A DNA stretch of 64,000 nt from Promicromonospora sukumoe (lineage in GTDB: Bacteria > Actinomycetota > Actinomycetes > Actinomycetales > Cellulomonadaceae): contig NZ_JACGWV010000002.1 in assembly GCF_014137995.1 (NCBI RefSeq), forward strand, positions 248,001 through 312,000. Direction: 5' to 3'. Below are positions 16,156 to 23,585 of the stretch, piece by piece. The position numbers and the translations under genes are program-made. The first letter of the stretch is position 1. Each line of letters starts with the position of its first letter. The notes beneath the pieces are model-generated. The model worked only from the letters and a program-made list of their open reading frames with translations, did no database searches and had not been told where the DNA came from.

Positions 16156-17004
16156 ATGGACTCGTACACCTCTTCTGCCGCGCCCCAGGGTGGGCGTGGC
16201 CGTCACCGAGCGGCCCGCCGCCCGGTCCTGGCCGGCGTCGCGCAGGCCGCCTCCGGGCAGCTGGCCGCCCTGACCGGTCGCGGCGCCGTCGTCGCCGCTG
16301 CCGGTGGTGGCGTCCTGCTGTCCCTGGTCGCACCCTCGGCACAGGCCGCACCCGCCACGGAGATCAGCACCTCGTTGGCGGGCAAGTCCCTCCAGGGCGA
16401 GCTGAACGCCGCCGACCTCAACGCCCTGGCGACCCAGGCCAAGCAGTCGGTCTCCGCCTCGCCCGTGGTCACCGTGGCCGCCGACGCGACGCTGACGGTC
16501 GAGAAGGCCGCCGTCTCCGTCACGTCCGCCGCGGAGAACGAGGACTACCAGGCCGAGCTGGCCGCCGAGACGGAGGCGGAAGAAGCCGCGGCCGCGGCGG
16601 AGGCGGCTGCTGAGGCGGCTGCCGGGATCGCTGCTGAGGCGGCCGCGGCGGTCGAGATCCCGGCGTCGGCGTCGGGTTCAGCGGTCGTGTCGGTGGCGAT
16701 GCGGTACCTCGGCGTGCCCTACGTGTGGGGTGGGTCGACGCCGGCCGGGTTCGACTGCTCGGGGTTCGCGTCGTACGTCTACGGCCAGGTAGGGATCAGC
16801 CTGCCGCGCACCTCCTCGGAGCAGCGGTACGCGGGACCGGAGGTGCCGTGGTCGCAGGCGCAGCCCGGCGACCTGATCTGGTCGCCGGGGCACATCGCGA
16901 TCTATGCCGGCGACGGCATGCAGATCGAGGCCCCGGTCCCGGGCAAGTCCGTCCGGTACACGAGCATCTGGCAGTCCAACCCGACCTTCCTGCGCGTCGG
17001 CTGA
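16156..17004 (+). CDS. Secreted NlpC/P60 (C40) peptidoglycan endopeptidase
   Basis: A 282-residue exported protein. A basic N-terminus and a helix ending SLVAPSAQAAPA form a long signal sequence (about 1-66). A linker with an Ala/Glu-rich coiled or extended segment (about 135-172) follows. The C-terminal NlpC/P60 domain (about 175-282) has the catalytic Cys in STPAGFDCSGFASYVYGQ, then PRTSSEQ, QPGDLIWSPGHIAIY with the catalytic His, and a final strand. These enzymes cut the peptide stems of peptidoglycan between D-Glu and the diamino acid. An inverted repeat terminator follows at 17012-17048. Confidence 0.9.
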   Translation: MDSYTSSAAPQGGRGRHRAARRPVLAGVAQAASGQLAALTGRGAVVAAAGGGVLLSLVAPSAQAAPATEISTSLAGKSLQGELNAADLNALATQAKQSVSASPVVTVAADATLTVEKAAVSVTSAAENEDYQAELAAETEAEEAAAAAEAAAEAAAGIAAEAAAAVEIPASASGSAVVSVAMRYLGVPYVWGGSTPAGFDCSGFASYVYGQVGISLPRTSSEQRYAGPEVPWSQAQPGDLIWSPGHIAIYAGDGMQIEAPVPGKSVRYTSIWQSNPTFLRVG

Positions 17005-17011
17005 CCCTCCC

Positions 17012-17048
17012 CCGCCGGTGAGGGGCTTGATCGGTCCCTCACCGGCGG
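17012..17048 (+). terminator. 13-bp stem terminator after the NlpC/P60 gene
   Basis: CCGCCGGTGAGGG (17012-17024) pairs perfectly with CCCTCACCGGCGG (17036-17048) across an 11-base loop. No T-run follows, as is common in high-GC actinobacteria. Confidence 0.75.
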
Positions 17049-17141
17049 CCTCGCTCAGCTCACGCGAAGAACACCTTCCCGGCTGCGCGGCCTCGTCACG
17101 ACCAGGCCCCGGCCGTGTCCCACGGCTTCCGAAAGACACCC

Positions 17142-18014
17142 ATGCACACCCATCAGACGTCCCTGCCGCTGTCCCCTCTGCCGCCGTCCGCGCTGTCGCT
17201 GTCCGCGCTGCCGCTGTCTGCCGTGCCGCTGTCTGCCGTGCCGCTGTCCGCCGTGCCGTTGTCCGCCGTGCCGCCGTCCGCAGCCTTGACGCGGCGGGCG
17301 GCTCGCCGCGCGCCCCGGCGTGCCCTGCGCGTCGCCCTCGCGGCGGTCGGGCTGTTCCTGGTCGCCGCCCCGCCCGCGACGGCGCACGACCAGCTGCGGT
17401 CCTCGACTCCCGCCGAAGGCGCGACGACGACCGGGTTGCCCGACCAGGTCACCCTCGTCCTGTCCGAGGCGCCCTTGGCGACCGGCGCCCAGCTCGTCCT
17501 GACCACCCCGGAGGGCGACACGGTGGCCGCCGGTGCGCCCGCCGTCGAAGGGGACGGCGCGACCCTCACGTTCCCCCTGACGGGTGAGGGGCCCGCTGGC
17601 GACTACACGGCGGCCTGGCACGTCGTCTCCTCCGACGGGCACCCGATCGAGGGGATCTTCGAGTTCGCGGTCCGCGCGACAGCCACGGCCGAGCCCACGA
17701 AGGACGCGTCGGAGGAGGCCCGCGCGAGCGCGACGCCGTCCCAGGACCCACCGTCGTCGACACCCTCCGTGGCATCGACGGACCTGGCGGGAGCGTCGCG
17801 TCCGGCAGACGGTCGTCCGGCAGACGGTCGTCCGGCAGACGGTCGTCCGGCAAACGGTGGAGGGACTGTGGACCCGATCCTCGTGGTCGGCGTGGGTGTG
17901 GGCGTAGCCGTCGCAGTCCTGGTGGTGGTCACGTTCCTCACGCGACGCAACCACCCGGCACCGGACCCGGCTGACCACGCCGACAGCACCGACAGCACCG
18001 ACGTCTCGGAATGA
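17142..18014 (+). CDS. CopC-domain copper resistance protein
   Basis: A 290-residue protein. After a low-complexity start made of repeated PLSAV units (about residues 15-45) come basic residues and the export helix ALRVALAAVGLFLVAAPP; cleavage after ATA would leave an N-terminal His (HDQLRSSTPAEGA), the copper ligand of CopC. The domain continues with LVLSEAPLATGAQLVL and WHVVSSDGHPIEGIFEFAV, including the second His. A linker with RPADG repeats and a C-terminal membrane helix (about 247-267) anchor it. CopC holds extracytoplasmic copper. Its stop overlaps the ctaG start (ATGA). A GTG at 17115 would add nine residues. Upstream repeats make the start uncertain. Confidence 0.85.
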   Translation: MHTHQTSLPLSPLPPSALSLSALPLSAVPLSAVPLSAVPLSAVPPSAALTRRAARRAPRRALRVALAAVGLFLVAAPPATAHDQLRSSTPAEGATTTGLPDQVTLVLSEAPLATGAQLVLTTPEGDTVAAGAPAVEGDGATLTFPLTGEGPAGDYTAAWHVVSSDGHPIEGIFEFAVRATATAEPTKDASEEARASATPSQDPPSSTPSVASTDLAGASRPADGRPADGRPADGRPANGGGTVDPILVVGVGVGVAVAVLVVVTFLTRRNHPAPDPADHADSTDSTDVSE

Positions 18015-19006
18015 TGCCGGCAAGGGCGGCCGTCGGGGCGCTGGCCGTGGCGGCACGCGACATCGACGGCCCGGTCTGGATACCGACCGACCCGCCGTCC
18101 TGGGCGAGTTACCTGGCCCCCACGCTCCAGCCGATCCCCCTGATCCCGGTGATCGGCCTGGTCCTGGGCGCGCTGTACCTGGCCGGAGCGATCCGCGTGT
18201 GGGCCACGGGTCGGCGCTGGTCGCCGTGGGCGACGCTGTCGTTCCTGACCGGCTGCGCGGTCCTGGTGGTCGTCACCGGTGCCGGGATCGAGGGGTACGG
18301 GCTGGAGCTGTTCTCCGCGTTCATGTTCCAGCAGCTCACGCTCATGATGGCCGTTCCCCCGCTCCTGGTCCTGGGCAGGCCCGGGACGCTCCTGCTGCGT
18401 GCGACGCCGCACCACGGGGTCGGTCGGCACGTGCTGGTCGCCGCACGATGGGGGCTGCGCTCGGGCGCGGGACGGGTCGCCCTGCACCCGGCCCTGATGA
18501 TCCCGCTGTTCCTGCTGTGCTTCTACGCCCTGTATCTGAGCCCGCTGGCCGGACGCCTGCTCAGCACCTGGACCGGACACCTCGGCCTGGAGCTGCTGTT
18601 CCTCGTGGCGGGCATCCTGTTCACGGTCCCGGTCCTGTCCCGCGACCCGCTGCCGAGCCCGCAGGGCTACCTCGGCCGGGCCGCCGACATGTTCGTCGAG
18701 ATGCCGACGCATGCCTTCTTCGGCGTGATCGTCATGATGTCCACCACGCCGATGGTCAGCGCGTTCACCCATCCACCCGCGTCCTGGGGTGTCGACGTCC
18801 TGGCCGACCAGGAGACCGCCGGCGGGCTGGCCTGGTCCTACGGGGAGCTGCCCGCGCTGATCATGCTGCTGATCGTGTTCGGCCGCTGGCGCAAGGACGA
18901 GGCCAGGGCGACCACGGCCGCCGACCGCCGCACCCTGGACGAGGACCCGGACCTCGACGCGTACAACGCCTACCTCAGACGGCTCGCCGAACGCGGCCGG
19001 GGGTGA
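18011..19006 (+). CDS. CtaG-family cytochrome c oxidase assembly protein
   Basis: A 331-residue membrane protein with about seven to nine helices, matching the CtaG_Caa3 family: a periplasmic WIPTDPPSWASYL start, FMFQQLTLMMAVPPLLVLGRP, FYALYLSPLAG, a GHLGLELLFLVAGILF helix with His, and THAFFGVIVMMSTTPM. The family is needed to deliver copper to the Cu-B centre of haem-copper oxidases. The start lies inside the CopC stop codon, so the two are almost certainly co-translated; this CopC-CtaG pair suggests handling of extracytoplasmic copper. It ends 64 bases before an ArsR regulator. Confidence 0.85.
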   Translation: MMPARAAVGALAVAARDIDGPVWIPTDPPSWASYLAPTLQPIPLIPVIGLVLGALYLAGAIRVWATGRRWSPWATLSFLTGCAVLVVVTGAGIEGYGLELFSAFMFQQLTLMMAVPPLLVLGRPGTLLLRATPHHGVGRHVLVAARWGLRSGAGRVALHPALMIPLFLLCFYALYLSPLAGRLLSTWTGHLGLELLFLVAGILFTVPVLSRDPLPSPQGYLGRAADMFVEMPTHAFFGVIVMMSTTPMVSAFTHPPASWGVDVLADQETAGGLAWSYGELPALIMLLIVFGRWRKDEARATTAADRRTLDEDPDLDAYNAYLRRLAERGRG

Positions 19007-19070
19007 GCGCGGTGATGCCCCTGGAGCAATGGCCCTGGAACATCACGCCCCCGACCGCTATCATCGTTCT

Positions 19071-19532
19071 ATGACGATGCAACCGGACCTGCGCGACCAG
19101 GAGCTCGAAGCACCGCTCGACGAGGCGGCGGCGATCGCACCGGCGGCCGCGCTCTTCCACGCGCTGAGCGAGCCGACCCGGCTGCTGATCCTGCAGCACC
19201 TGTTCAGCGGTGAGCACCGCGTGCGGGAGCTGACCGAGCACCTCGGCCTGGCGCAGAGCACGGTCAGCGCACACCTGGCCTGCCTGCGTGACTGTGGGCT
19301 GGTCCGGTCCCGGGCCGAGGGCCGCGCCTCGATGTTCTCGCTGGTCGACCCCGACCGGCTGACCGCTCTGTTCGCCGTCACCGAGGGGCTGCTGGCCGCG
19401 ACCGGTTCGGCCGTCACGTTGTGCACCCACCTCACCCAGCAGAACCAGACCGAGCAGGACCGGACCGAGCAGGACCGGACCGAGCAGAACCGCGCCGAGC
19501 AGGACCAGACCGAGCAGGAGCGCTCGGCATGA
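19071..19532 (+). CDS. ArsR/SmtB-family metal-responsive repressor
   Basis: A 153-residue winged helix-turn-helix regulator: FHALSEPTRLLILQHLF, the recognition region LTEHLGLAQSTVSAHLACLR, then GLVRSRAEGRASMFSL. A Cys and His in AVTLCTHLTQ, following the last helix, could be metal ligands as in CmtR-like sensors. The tail (about 125-150) is five degenerate TEQDR repeats from a 15-bp DNA unit and is not part of the family fold. TATCAT (19060-19065) lies just before the ATG, so the message may be leaderless. An imperfect palindrome around 19060-19079 is a candidate autoregulatory site. Its stop overlaps the CDF start. Confidence 0.85.
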   Translation: MTMQPDLRDQELEAPLDEAAAIAPAAALFHALSEPTRLLILQHLFSGEHRVRELTEHLGLAQSTVSAHLACLRDCGLVRSRAEGRASMFSLVDPDRLTALFAVTEGLLAATGSAVTLCTHLTQQNQTEQDRTEQDRTEQNRAEQDQTEQERSA

Positions 19533-20449
19533 GCCACAACCACGATCACGCCGGCGTGGGCGCCGAGGACCACCGCGGCAGGCTGGCCGTCGCGTTCGGC
19601 ATCACCGCCGTCATCCTGCTCGCCCAGGCCGTCGGTGCGGTGCTAACGGGCAGCCTCGCGCTGCTGGTCGACACCGCGCACATGCTGACCGACGCGGCCG
19701 GCCTGCTGCTGGCGCTGCTGACCGCCTCACTGACCCTGCGCCCGGCCTCCTCGCGCCGCACCTGGGGGTTCCGGCGAGCGGAGGTCCTGGCCGCGCTCGC
19801 CCAGGCGGCGCTCCTGCTCGCCGTCGGGACCTACGTCCTGATCGAGGGCGTCCAGCGCCTGTTCGACCCGCCGGAGATCCCGTCGACCCAGCTCGTGGTC
19901 TTCGGCGTGATCGGCCTGGTCGGCAACATCGCCTCCATGCTCGTCCTGGCCGGGAAGAGGTCGGCCAACTTCAACCTGCGGGCCGCGTTCCTGGAGGTCC
20001 TCAACGACGCGCTCGGCTCGGTCGGCGTGATCGTCGCCGCCATCGTGATCGCGACGACCGGCTGGCAGCAGGCCGACTCGATCGCCGGCCTGCTCATCGG
20101 CGCGCTGATCCTGCCCCGTGCCATCAAGCTGCTGCGCGAGACCTCGTCCGTACTGCTGGAGACGACACCGCCCGGCCTCGACCTCGACCAGGTCCGAGCC
20201 CACCTGCTGGAGGCCGACCACGTCCGCGGGGTGCACGACATGCACGCCTCCCTCATCGCGACCGGCCTGCCCATCATCAGCGCCCACGTCGTCGTCGACG
20301 AAGGCTGCTTCAAGGACGGCCACGCCCCGCGCATCCTGGACAACCTCCAGGAATGCGTCGCCACCCACTTCGACGTCCCCGTCGAGCACTCCACGTTCCA
20401 GATCGAACCCGCCGGGCACAGCAACCACGAGGCGCCCAGCCACGCGTGA
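19529..20449 (+). CDS. CDF-family metal cation exporter (ZitB/CzcD-like)
   Basis: A 306-residue cation diffusion facilitator. The N-terminus MSHNHDHAGVGAEDH supplies His and Asp; helix 2 contains LLVDTAHMLTDAAGLLLALL, holding the HxxxD zinc-site pair; helix 5 has FLEVLNDALGSVGVIVAAI with the Asp partner. The C-terminal cytoplasmic ferredoxin-like domain (about 205-300) includes VHDMHASLIATGLPIISAHV. Such proteins export Zn, Cd or Co with proton exchange. It overlaps the ArsR gene by four bases, forming a repressor-exporter pair. A bidirectional terminator follows. Confidence 0.92.
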   Translation: MSHNHDHAGVGAEDHRGRLAVAFGITAVILLAQAVGAVLTGSLALLVDTAHMLTDAAGLLLALLTASLTLRPASSRRTWGFRRAEVLAALAQAALLLAVGTYVLIEGVQRLFDPPEIPSTQLVVFGVIGLVGNIASMLVLAGKRSANFNLRAAFLEVLNDALGSVGVIVAAIVIATTGWQQADSIAGLLIGALILPRAIKLLRETSSVLLETTPPGLDLDQVRAHLLEADHVRGVHDMHASLIATGLPIISAHVVVDEGCFKDGHAPRILDNLQECVATHFDVPVEHSTFQIEPAGHSNHEAPSHA

Positions 20450-20485
20450 TGCCCCTGGGGTGTCCACGACACCCCGGCACGCGAA

Positions 20486-20523
20486 GAGGCCCGGACCCGC
20501 GGAACTTCGCGGATCCGGGCCTC
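20486..20523. terminator. Bidirectional terminator between CDF and lpd genes
   Basis: GAGGCCCGGA (20486-20495) pairs with TCCGGGCCTC (20514-20523) and CCGCG (20497-20501) with CGCGG (20508-20512), with one mismatch, around a GAACTT loop. It serves both convergent genes. Confidence 0.85.
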
Positions 20524-20560
20524 TGGCCGGTTCGGCTCCCGAGAGACCGGGAAGCCGGAC

Positions 20561-21964
20561 TCAGAAGTTGATCATGTGCCCCGCGATGCCGTGGATCGAC
20601 TCCTGGAGCGCCTCCGACAGCGTCGGGTGGGTGTGCACGTTGCGCGCCAGCTCGTCGGCGGTGAGGTCCCACTTCTGCGCGAGCGTCAGCTCGGGCAGAA
20701 GCTCCGAGACGTCCGGGCCGATCATGTGGGCGCCGAGGATCTCGTTGTACTTGGCGTCGGCGACCAGCTTGACGAAGCCGGTCGGGTCGCCCAGGCCGTG
20801 CGCCTTGCCGTTGGCCATGAACGGGAACGAGGCGACCTTCACGTCGTAGCCCTCGTCCTTGGCCTGCTGCTCGGTGAGGCCGAACGACGCGATCTGCGGG
20901 GAGCAGAAGGTCGCGCGCGGCATGTTGCGGTAGTCGCCCAGCGTCTGGGTCTCGGCCCCGCCGATGGTCTCGGCGGCGACGACGCCCTGCGCCTCGGCCA
21001 CGTGCGCGAGCATGAGCTTCGCGGTGACGTCACCGATCGCGTAGATGTGCGGCACGTTGGTGCGCATGTAGTCGTCGATGCCGATGGCGCCGCGGTCGGT
21101 GAGCTGCACGCCGGCGCTCTCCAGGCCGATCCCCTTGACGTTGGGCGCGAAGCCGACGGCCATGAGGACCTTGTCCACCACGAGCTCGCCCGGCTTGTCG
21201 TCCTTGACGCCCTTGTAGGAGACGGTGACCGACGAGCCCTCGTCCTTGACGGTCTGCACGGCCGTCGAGGTCAGGACCTTGATCCCGATCTTCTTGTACT
21301 GCTTGGCGATCTCCTTGGAGACGTCAGCGTCCTCGTTCGGCAGCGCACGGTCGAGGTACTCGACGATCGTGACGTCCACGCCGTAGTTCTTCAGGACGTA
21401 GGCGAACTCCATGCCGATGGCGCCGGCGCCGACGATGGCGATCGACTTCGGCAGGTCGCGCGTCAGGATCTGCTTCTCGTACGTGACCACGTTCTCGGAC
21501 AGCTCGACGCCGGGCAGCAGGCGCACCTCGGAGCCGGTCGCGATGATCGCGTTGTCGAAGGTCACGGTCTCGGTGCCGCCCTTGTTGAGGGCCACCTCGA
21601 TGGTGTTCGCGTCGCGGAACGTGCCGCGGCCGTCGAACTCGGTGATCTTGTTCTTCTTCATCAGGAAGTGCACGCCCTTGACGCGGCCGTCAGCGACGGT
21701 GCGCGAACGGTCCCAGGCCTTCCCGAAGTCGAACGTGACGTCTCCGGACATGCCGAAGAAGTCCTTCTGGTGGGTGAAGATGTGGGCCAGCTCGGCGTTG
21801 CGGAGCAGAGCCTTGGAGGGGATGCAGCCCACGTTGAGGCAGACACCACCCCAGTACTTCTCCTCGATGATCGCAACGGACTTGCCGAGCTGGGCAGCGC
21901 GGATAGCGGCGACGTAGCCGCCGGGGCCCGCACCGAGGAGTACGACGTCGTAGTGGGAAGCCAT
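20561..21964 (-). CDS. lpdA: Dihydrolipoyl dehydrogenase (E3)
   Basis: A 467-residue flavoprotein that reoxidises dihydrolipoyl groups of 2-oxoacid dehydrogenase and glycine cleavage complexes, reducing NAD. It shows [19 protein letters not shown] (FAD), [16 protein letters not shown] (redox Cys pair), [20 protein letters not shown] (NAD), the second FAD motif YAIGDV, and the catalytic [11 protein letters not shown]is-Glu pair. Length is standard. Start ATG 21964. It stands alone, with no E1/E2 genes beside it, so it is probably the shared E3. Compare the RclA-like paralogue at 6451, which differs at the substrate end. Confidence 0.96.
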   Translation of the reverse strand: MASHYDVVLLGAGPGGYVAAIRAAQLGKSVAIIEEKYWGGVCLNVGCIPSKALLRNAELAHIFTHQKDFFGMSGDVTFDFGKAWDRSRTVADGRVKGVHFLMKKNKITEFDGRGTFRDANTIEVALNKGGTETVTFDNAIIATGSEVRLLPGVELSENVVTYEKQILTRDLPKSIAIVGAGAIGMEFAYVLKNYGVDVTIVEYLDRALPNEDADVSKEIAKQYKKIGIKVLTSTAVQTVKDEGSSVTVSYKGVKDDKPGELVVDKVLMAVGFAPNVKGIGLESAGVQLTDRGAIGIDDYMRTNVPHIYAIGDVTAKLMLAHVAEAQGVVAAETIGGAETQTLGDYRNMPRATFCSPQIASFGLTEQQAKDEGYDVKVASFPFMANGKAHGLGDPTGFVKLVADAKYNEILGAHMIGPDVSELLPELTLAQKWDLTADELARNVHTHPTLSEALQESIHGIAGHMINF

Positions 21965-22075
21965 GGGTCAAGGGTATTGGTGCACGCGAATCGTGGTGAC
22001 GTGACTTCTGTCTCGTTGGGCGGACGTGCCGCCCGACATGCGCCCGACGTGCGCCGGAGGTGCGCCGGACGTGCG

Positions 22076-22540
22076 TCAGCGCACGCTGTCGACGCCCTTG
22101 TTCGCGAGGGCGTCGGCCCGCTCGTTGCCCGGGTCGCCGGCGTGGCCCTTCACCCAGACCCAGCTCACCTCGTGCTTACCGACCTCCGCGTCGAGCGCCT
22201 GCCACAGGTCCACGTTCTTGACGGGCTGCTTGCTCGCCGTCTTCCAGCCGTTGCGCTTCCAGCCGTGGATCCAGGTCTTCATCCCGTTCATCACGTACGT
22301 CGAGTCGACGTGCAGCGTGACGACGGTCGGGCCCTTGAGCGCCTTCAGCGCCTCGACGACGGCGGTCAGCTCCATGCGGTTGTTCGTGGTGACCCGGTCC
22401 CCGCCGAACAGCTCCTTCTCGTGCGTCCCGGAACGCAGCAGCGCGCCCCATCCGCCCAGGCCCGGGTTGCCCTTGCAGGCTCCGTCGGTCCAGATCTCCG
22501 CCGTCGGTCGCGTCGTGCTCGTGCTGCTCGTGCTGGTCAC
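22076..22540 (-). CDS. rnhA: Ribonuclease HI
   Basis: A 154-residue type 1 RNase H that cuts the RNA strand of RNA-DNA hybrids. The four acidic catalytic residues are visible: Asp in [13 protein letters not shown], Glu in NNRMELTAV, Asp in HVDSTYV and Asp in NERADALAN; the His of [10 protein letters not shown] is also present. The GTG at 22540 is preferred because AGGGTGAG lies five bases upstream; an ORF opens at 22567, but its first residues look non-native. The first 14 residues are Ser/Thr low complexity. Confidence 0.93.
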   Translation of the reverse strand: MTSTSSTSTTRPTAEIWTDGACKGNPGLGGWGALLRSGTHEKELFGGDRVTTNNRMELTAVVEALKALKGPTVVTLHVDSTYVMNGMKTWIHGWKRNGWKTASKQPVKNVDLWQALDAEVGKHEVSWVWVKGHAGDPGNERADALANKGVDSVR

Positions 22541-22629
22541 GGGGCTCACCCTAACCGTGCGGGCCAAGTGTCAGTGGTCCGGCATAGCGTGTGAGTCGGC
22601 CCCGGTACGACGACGCATCAGGAGGACGG

Positions 22630-23484
22630 ATGAAGTTCGGGTTCATCAGCAGCTTCGGCACCATCGACCAGCACGTGACACTCGCGCGGGAGACCGAGGA
22701 GCACGGCTGGGACGGGTTCTTCACCTGGGACGCCATCAGCCTGGGCGGTGAGTGGGCCATGCCGGTCTACGACCCGTTCGCCGTGCTGGCGGCCGCGGCG
22801 GCCGTGACCGAGCGCATCACGCTGGGCGCGATGGTGTTCGCCGTGCCCCGGCACCGGCCGTGGGAGCTCGCGCAGCGGGCGCTCACCGTGGACCGGATCT
22901 CCGGCGGTCGCCTGGTGCTGCCCGTCGGCGTCGGCGTGACCGACGACCGGGGCTTCACGTCCGTCCCGGGCCAGGCGACGGGCCTGAAGGAACGGGCGGA
23001 GCTGCTGGACGAGACCCTGGCCTGGATGGAGCGGTCCTGGTCCGGCGAGGAGTTCGAGGCCGACGGCGAGCAGATCCGCACGGGCCCGTTCCGGTTCCCC
23101 GAGCCTCCCGTGAACGGCCGCATCCCGGTGTGGCCGGTCGGTGTGTGGGACGTCGAGCGTCCGCCCACCAAGAACCTGCTGCGCGCCCTGCGCTGGGACG
23201 GGATCGTCCCGCAGCTGCGCGGCACGGCGGACGACCTGACGACGAACGACATCGCCGCCCTGGTCGACTGGCTCACGACGCACCGGCCGGACGGGGCGGA
23301 GGAGCGGCCGTTCGAGGTCATCCTGCAGGGCAAGCTGTCCAGCGACCCGGAGCAGGCGGCCGAGCAGGCACGCGCCATGGCCGACGCCGGGGTCACGTGG
23401 TGGATCGAGTCCTGGTGGGACCCGGCGACGGACTCGGCGGAGTCGCTGCTGGAGAAGGTGCGCCAAGGACCGCCGGCTCTGTAG
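22630..23484 (+). CDS. LLM-class flavin-dependent oxidoreductase
   Basis: A 284-residue luciferase-like monooxygenase-family protein (TIM barrel using FMN or F420). It opens MKFGFISSFGTIDQHVTLAR, has HGWDGFFTWDAI, the RITLGAMVFAVPRHRPWELA segment and DRISGGRLVLPVGVG, all usual for the family. The barrel's second half shows VWPVGVW and MADAGVTWWIESWW. GGAGGA nine bases before the ATG fixes the start. Substrate unknown; proteins of this size with SGGR are often F420-dependent in actinobacteria, but this cannot be decided here. It is divergent from rnhA. Confidence 0.85.
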   Translation: MKFGFISSFGTIDQHVTLARETEEHGWDGFFTWDAISLGGEWAMPVYDPFAVLAAAAAVTERITLGAMVFAVPRHRPWELAQRALTVDRISGGRLVLPVGVGVTDDRGFTSVPGQATGLKERAELLDETLAWMERSWSGEEFEADGEQIRTGPFRFPEPPVNGRIPVWPVGVWDVERPPTKNLLRALRWDGIVPQLRGTADDLTTNDIAALVDWLTTHRPDGAEERPFEVILQGKLSSDPEQAAEQARAMADAGVTWWIESWWDPATDSAESLLEKVRQGPPAL

Positions 23485-23535
23485 TCGGACGAGCCCTCCT
23501 GTCGCGGGCCGGGGGCCGGTAGCATCTCGGCCAAC

Positions 23536-23570
23536 TTGCGCCGGTATGCGCGAGTTGCGCGAGATTGCGC
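23536..23570 (+). promoter_or_regulatory. Four helically phased (T/A)TGCGC repeats before the acyltransferase gene
   Basis: TTGCGC at 23536, ATGCGC at 23546, TTGCGC at 23555 and TTGCGC at 23565 are spaced 10, 9 and 10 bases, one helical turn each. They lie 16-50 bases upstream of the GTG at 23586. An array bound on one face of the helix by an oligomeric regulator is one reading; chance in GC-rich DNA is another. Confidence 0.4.
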
Positions 23571-23585
23571 CGACGGAGAGACGAC

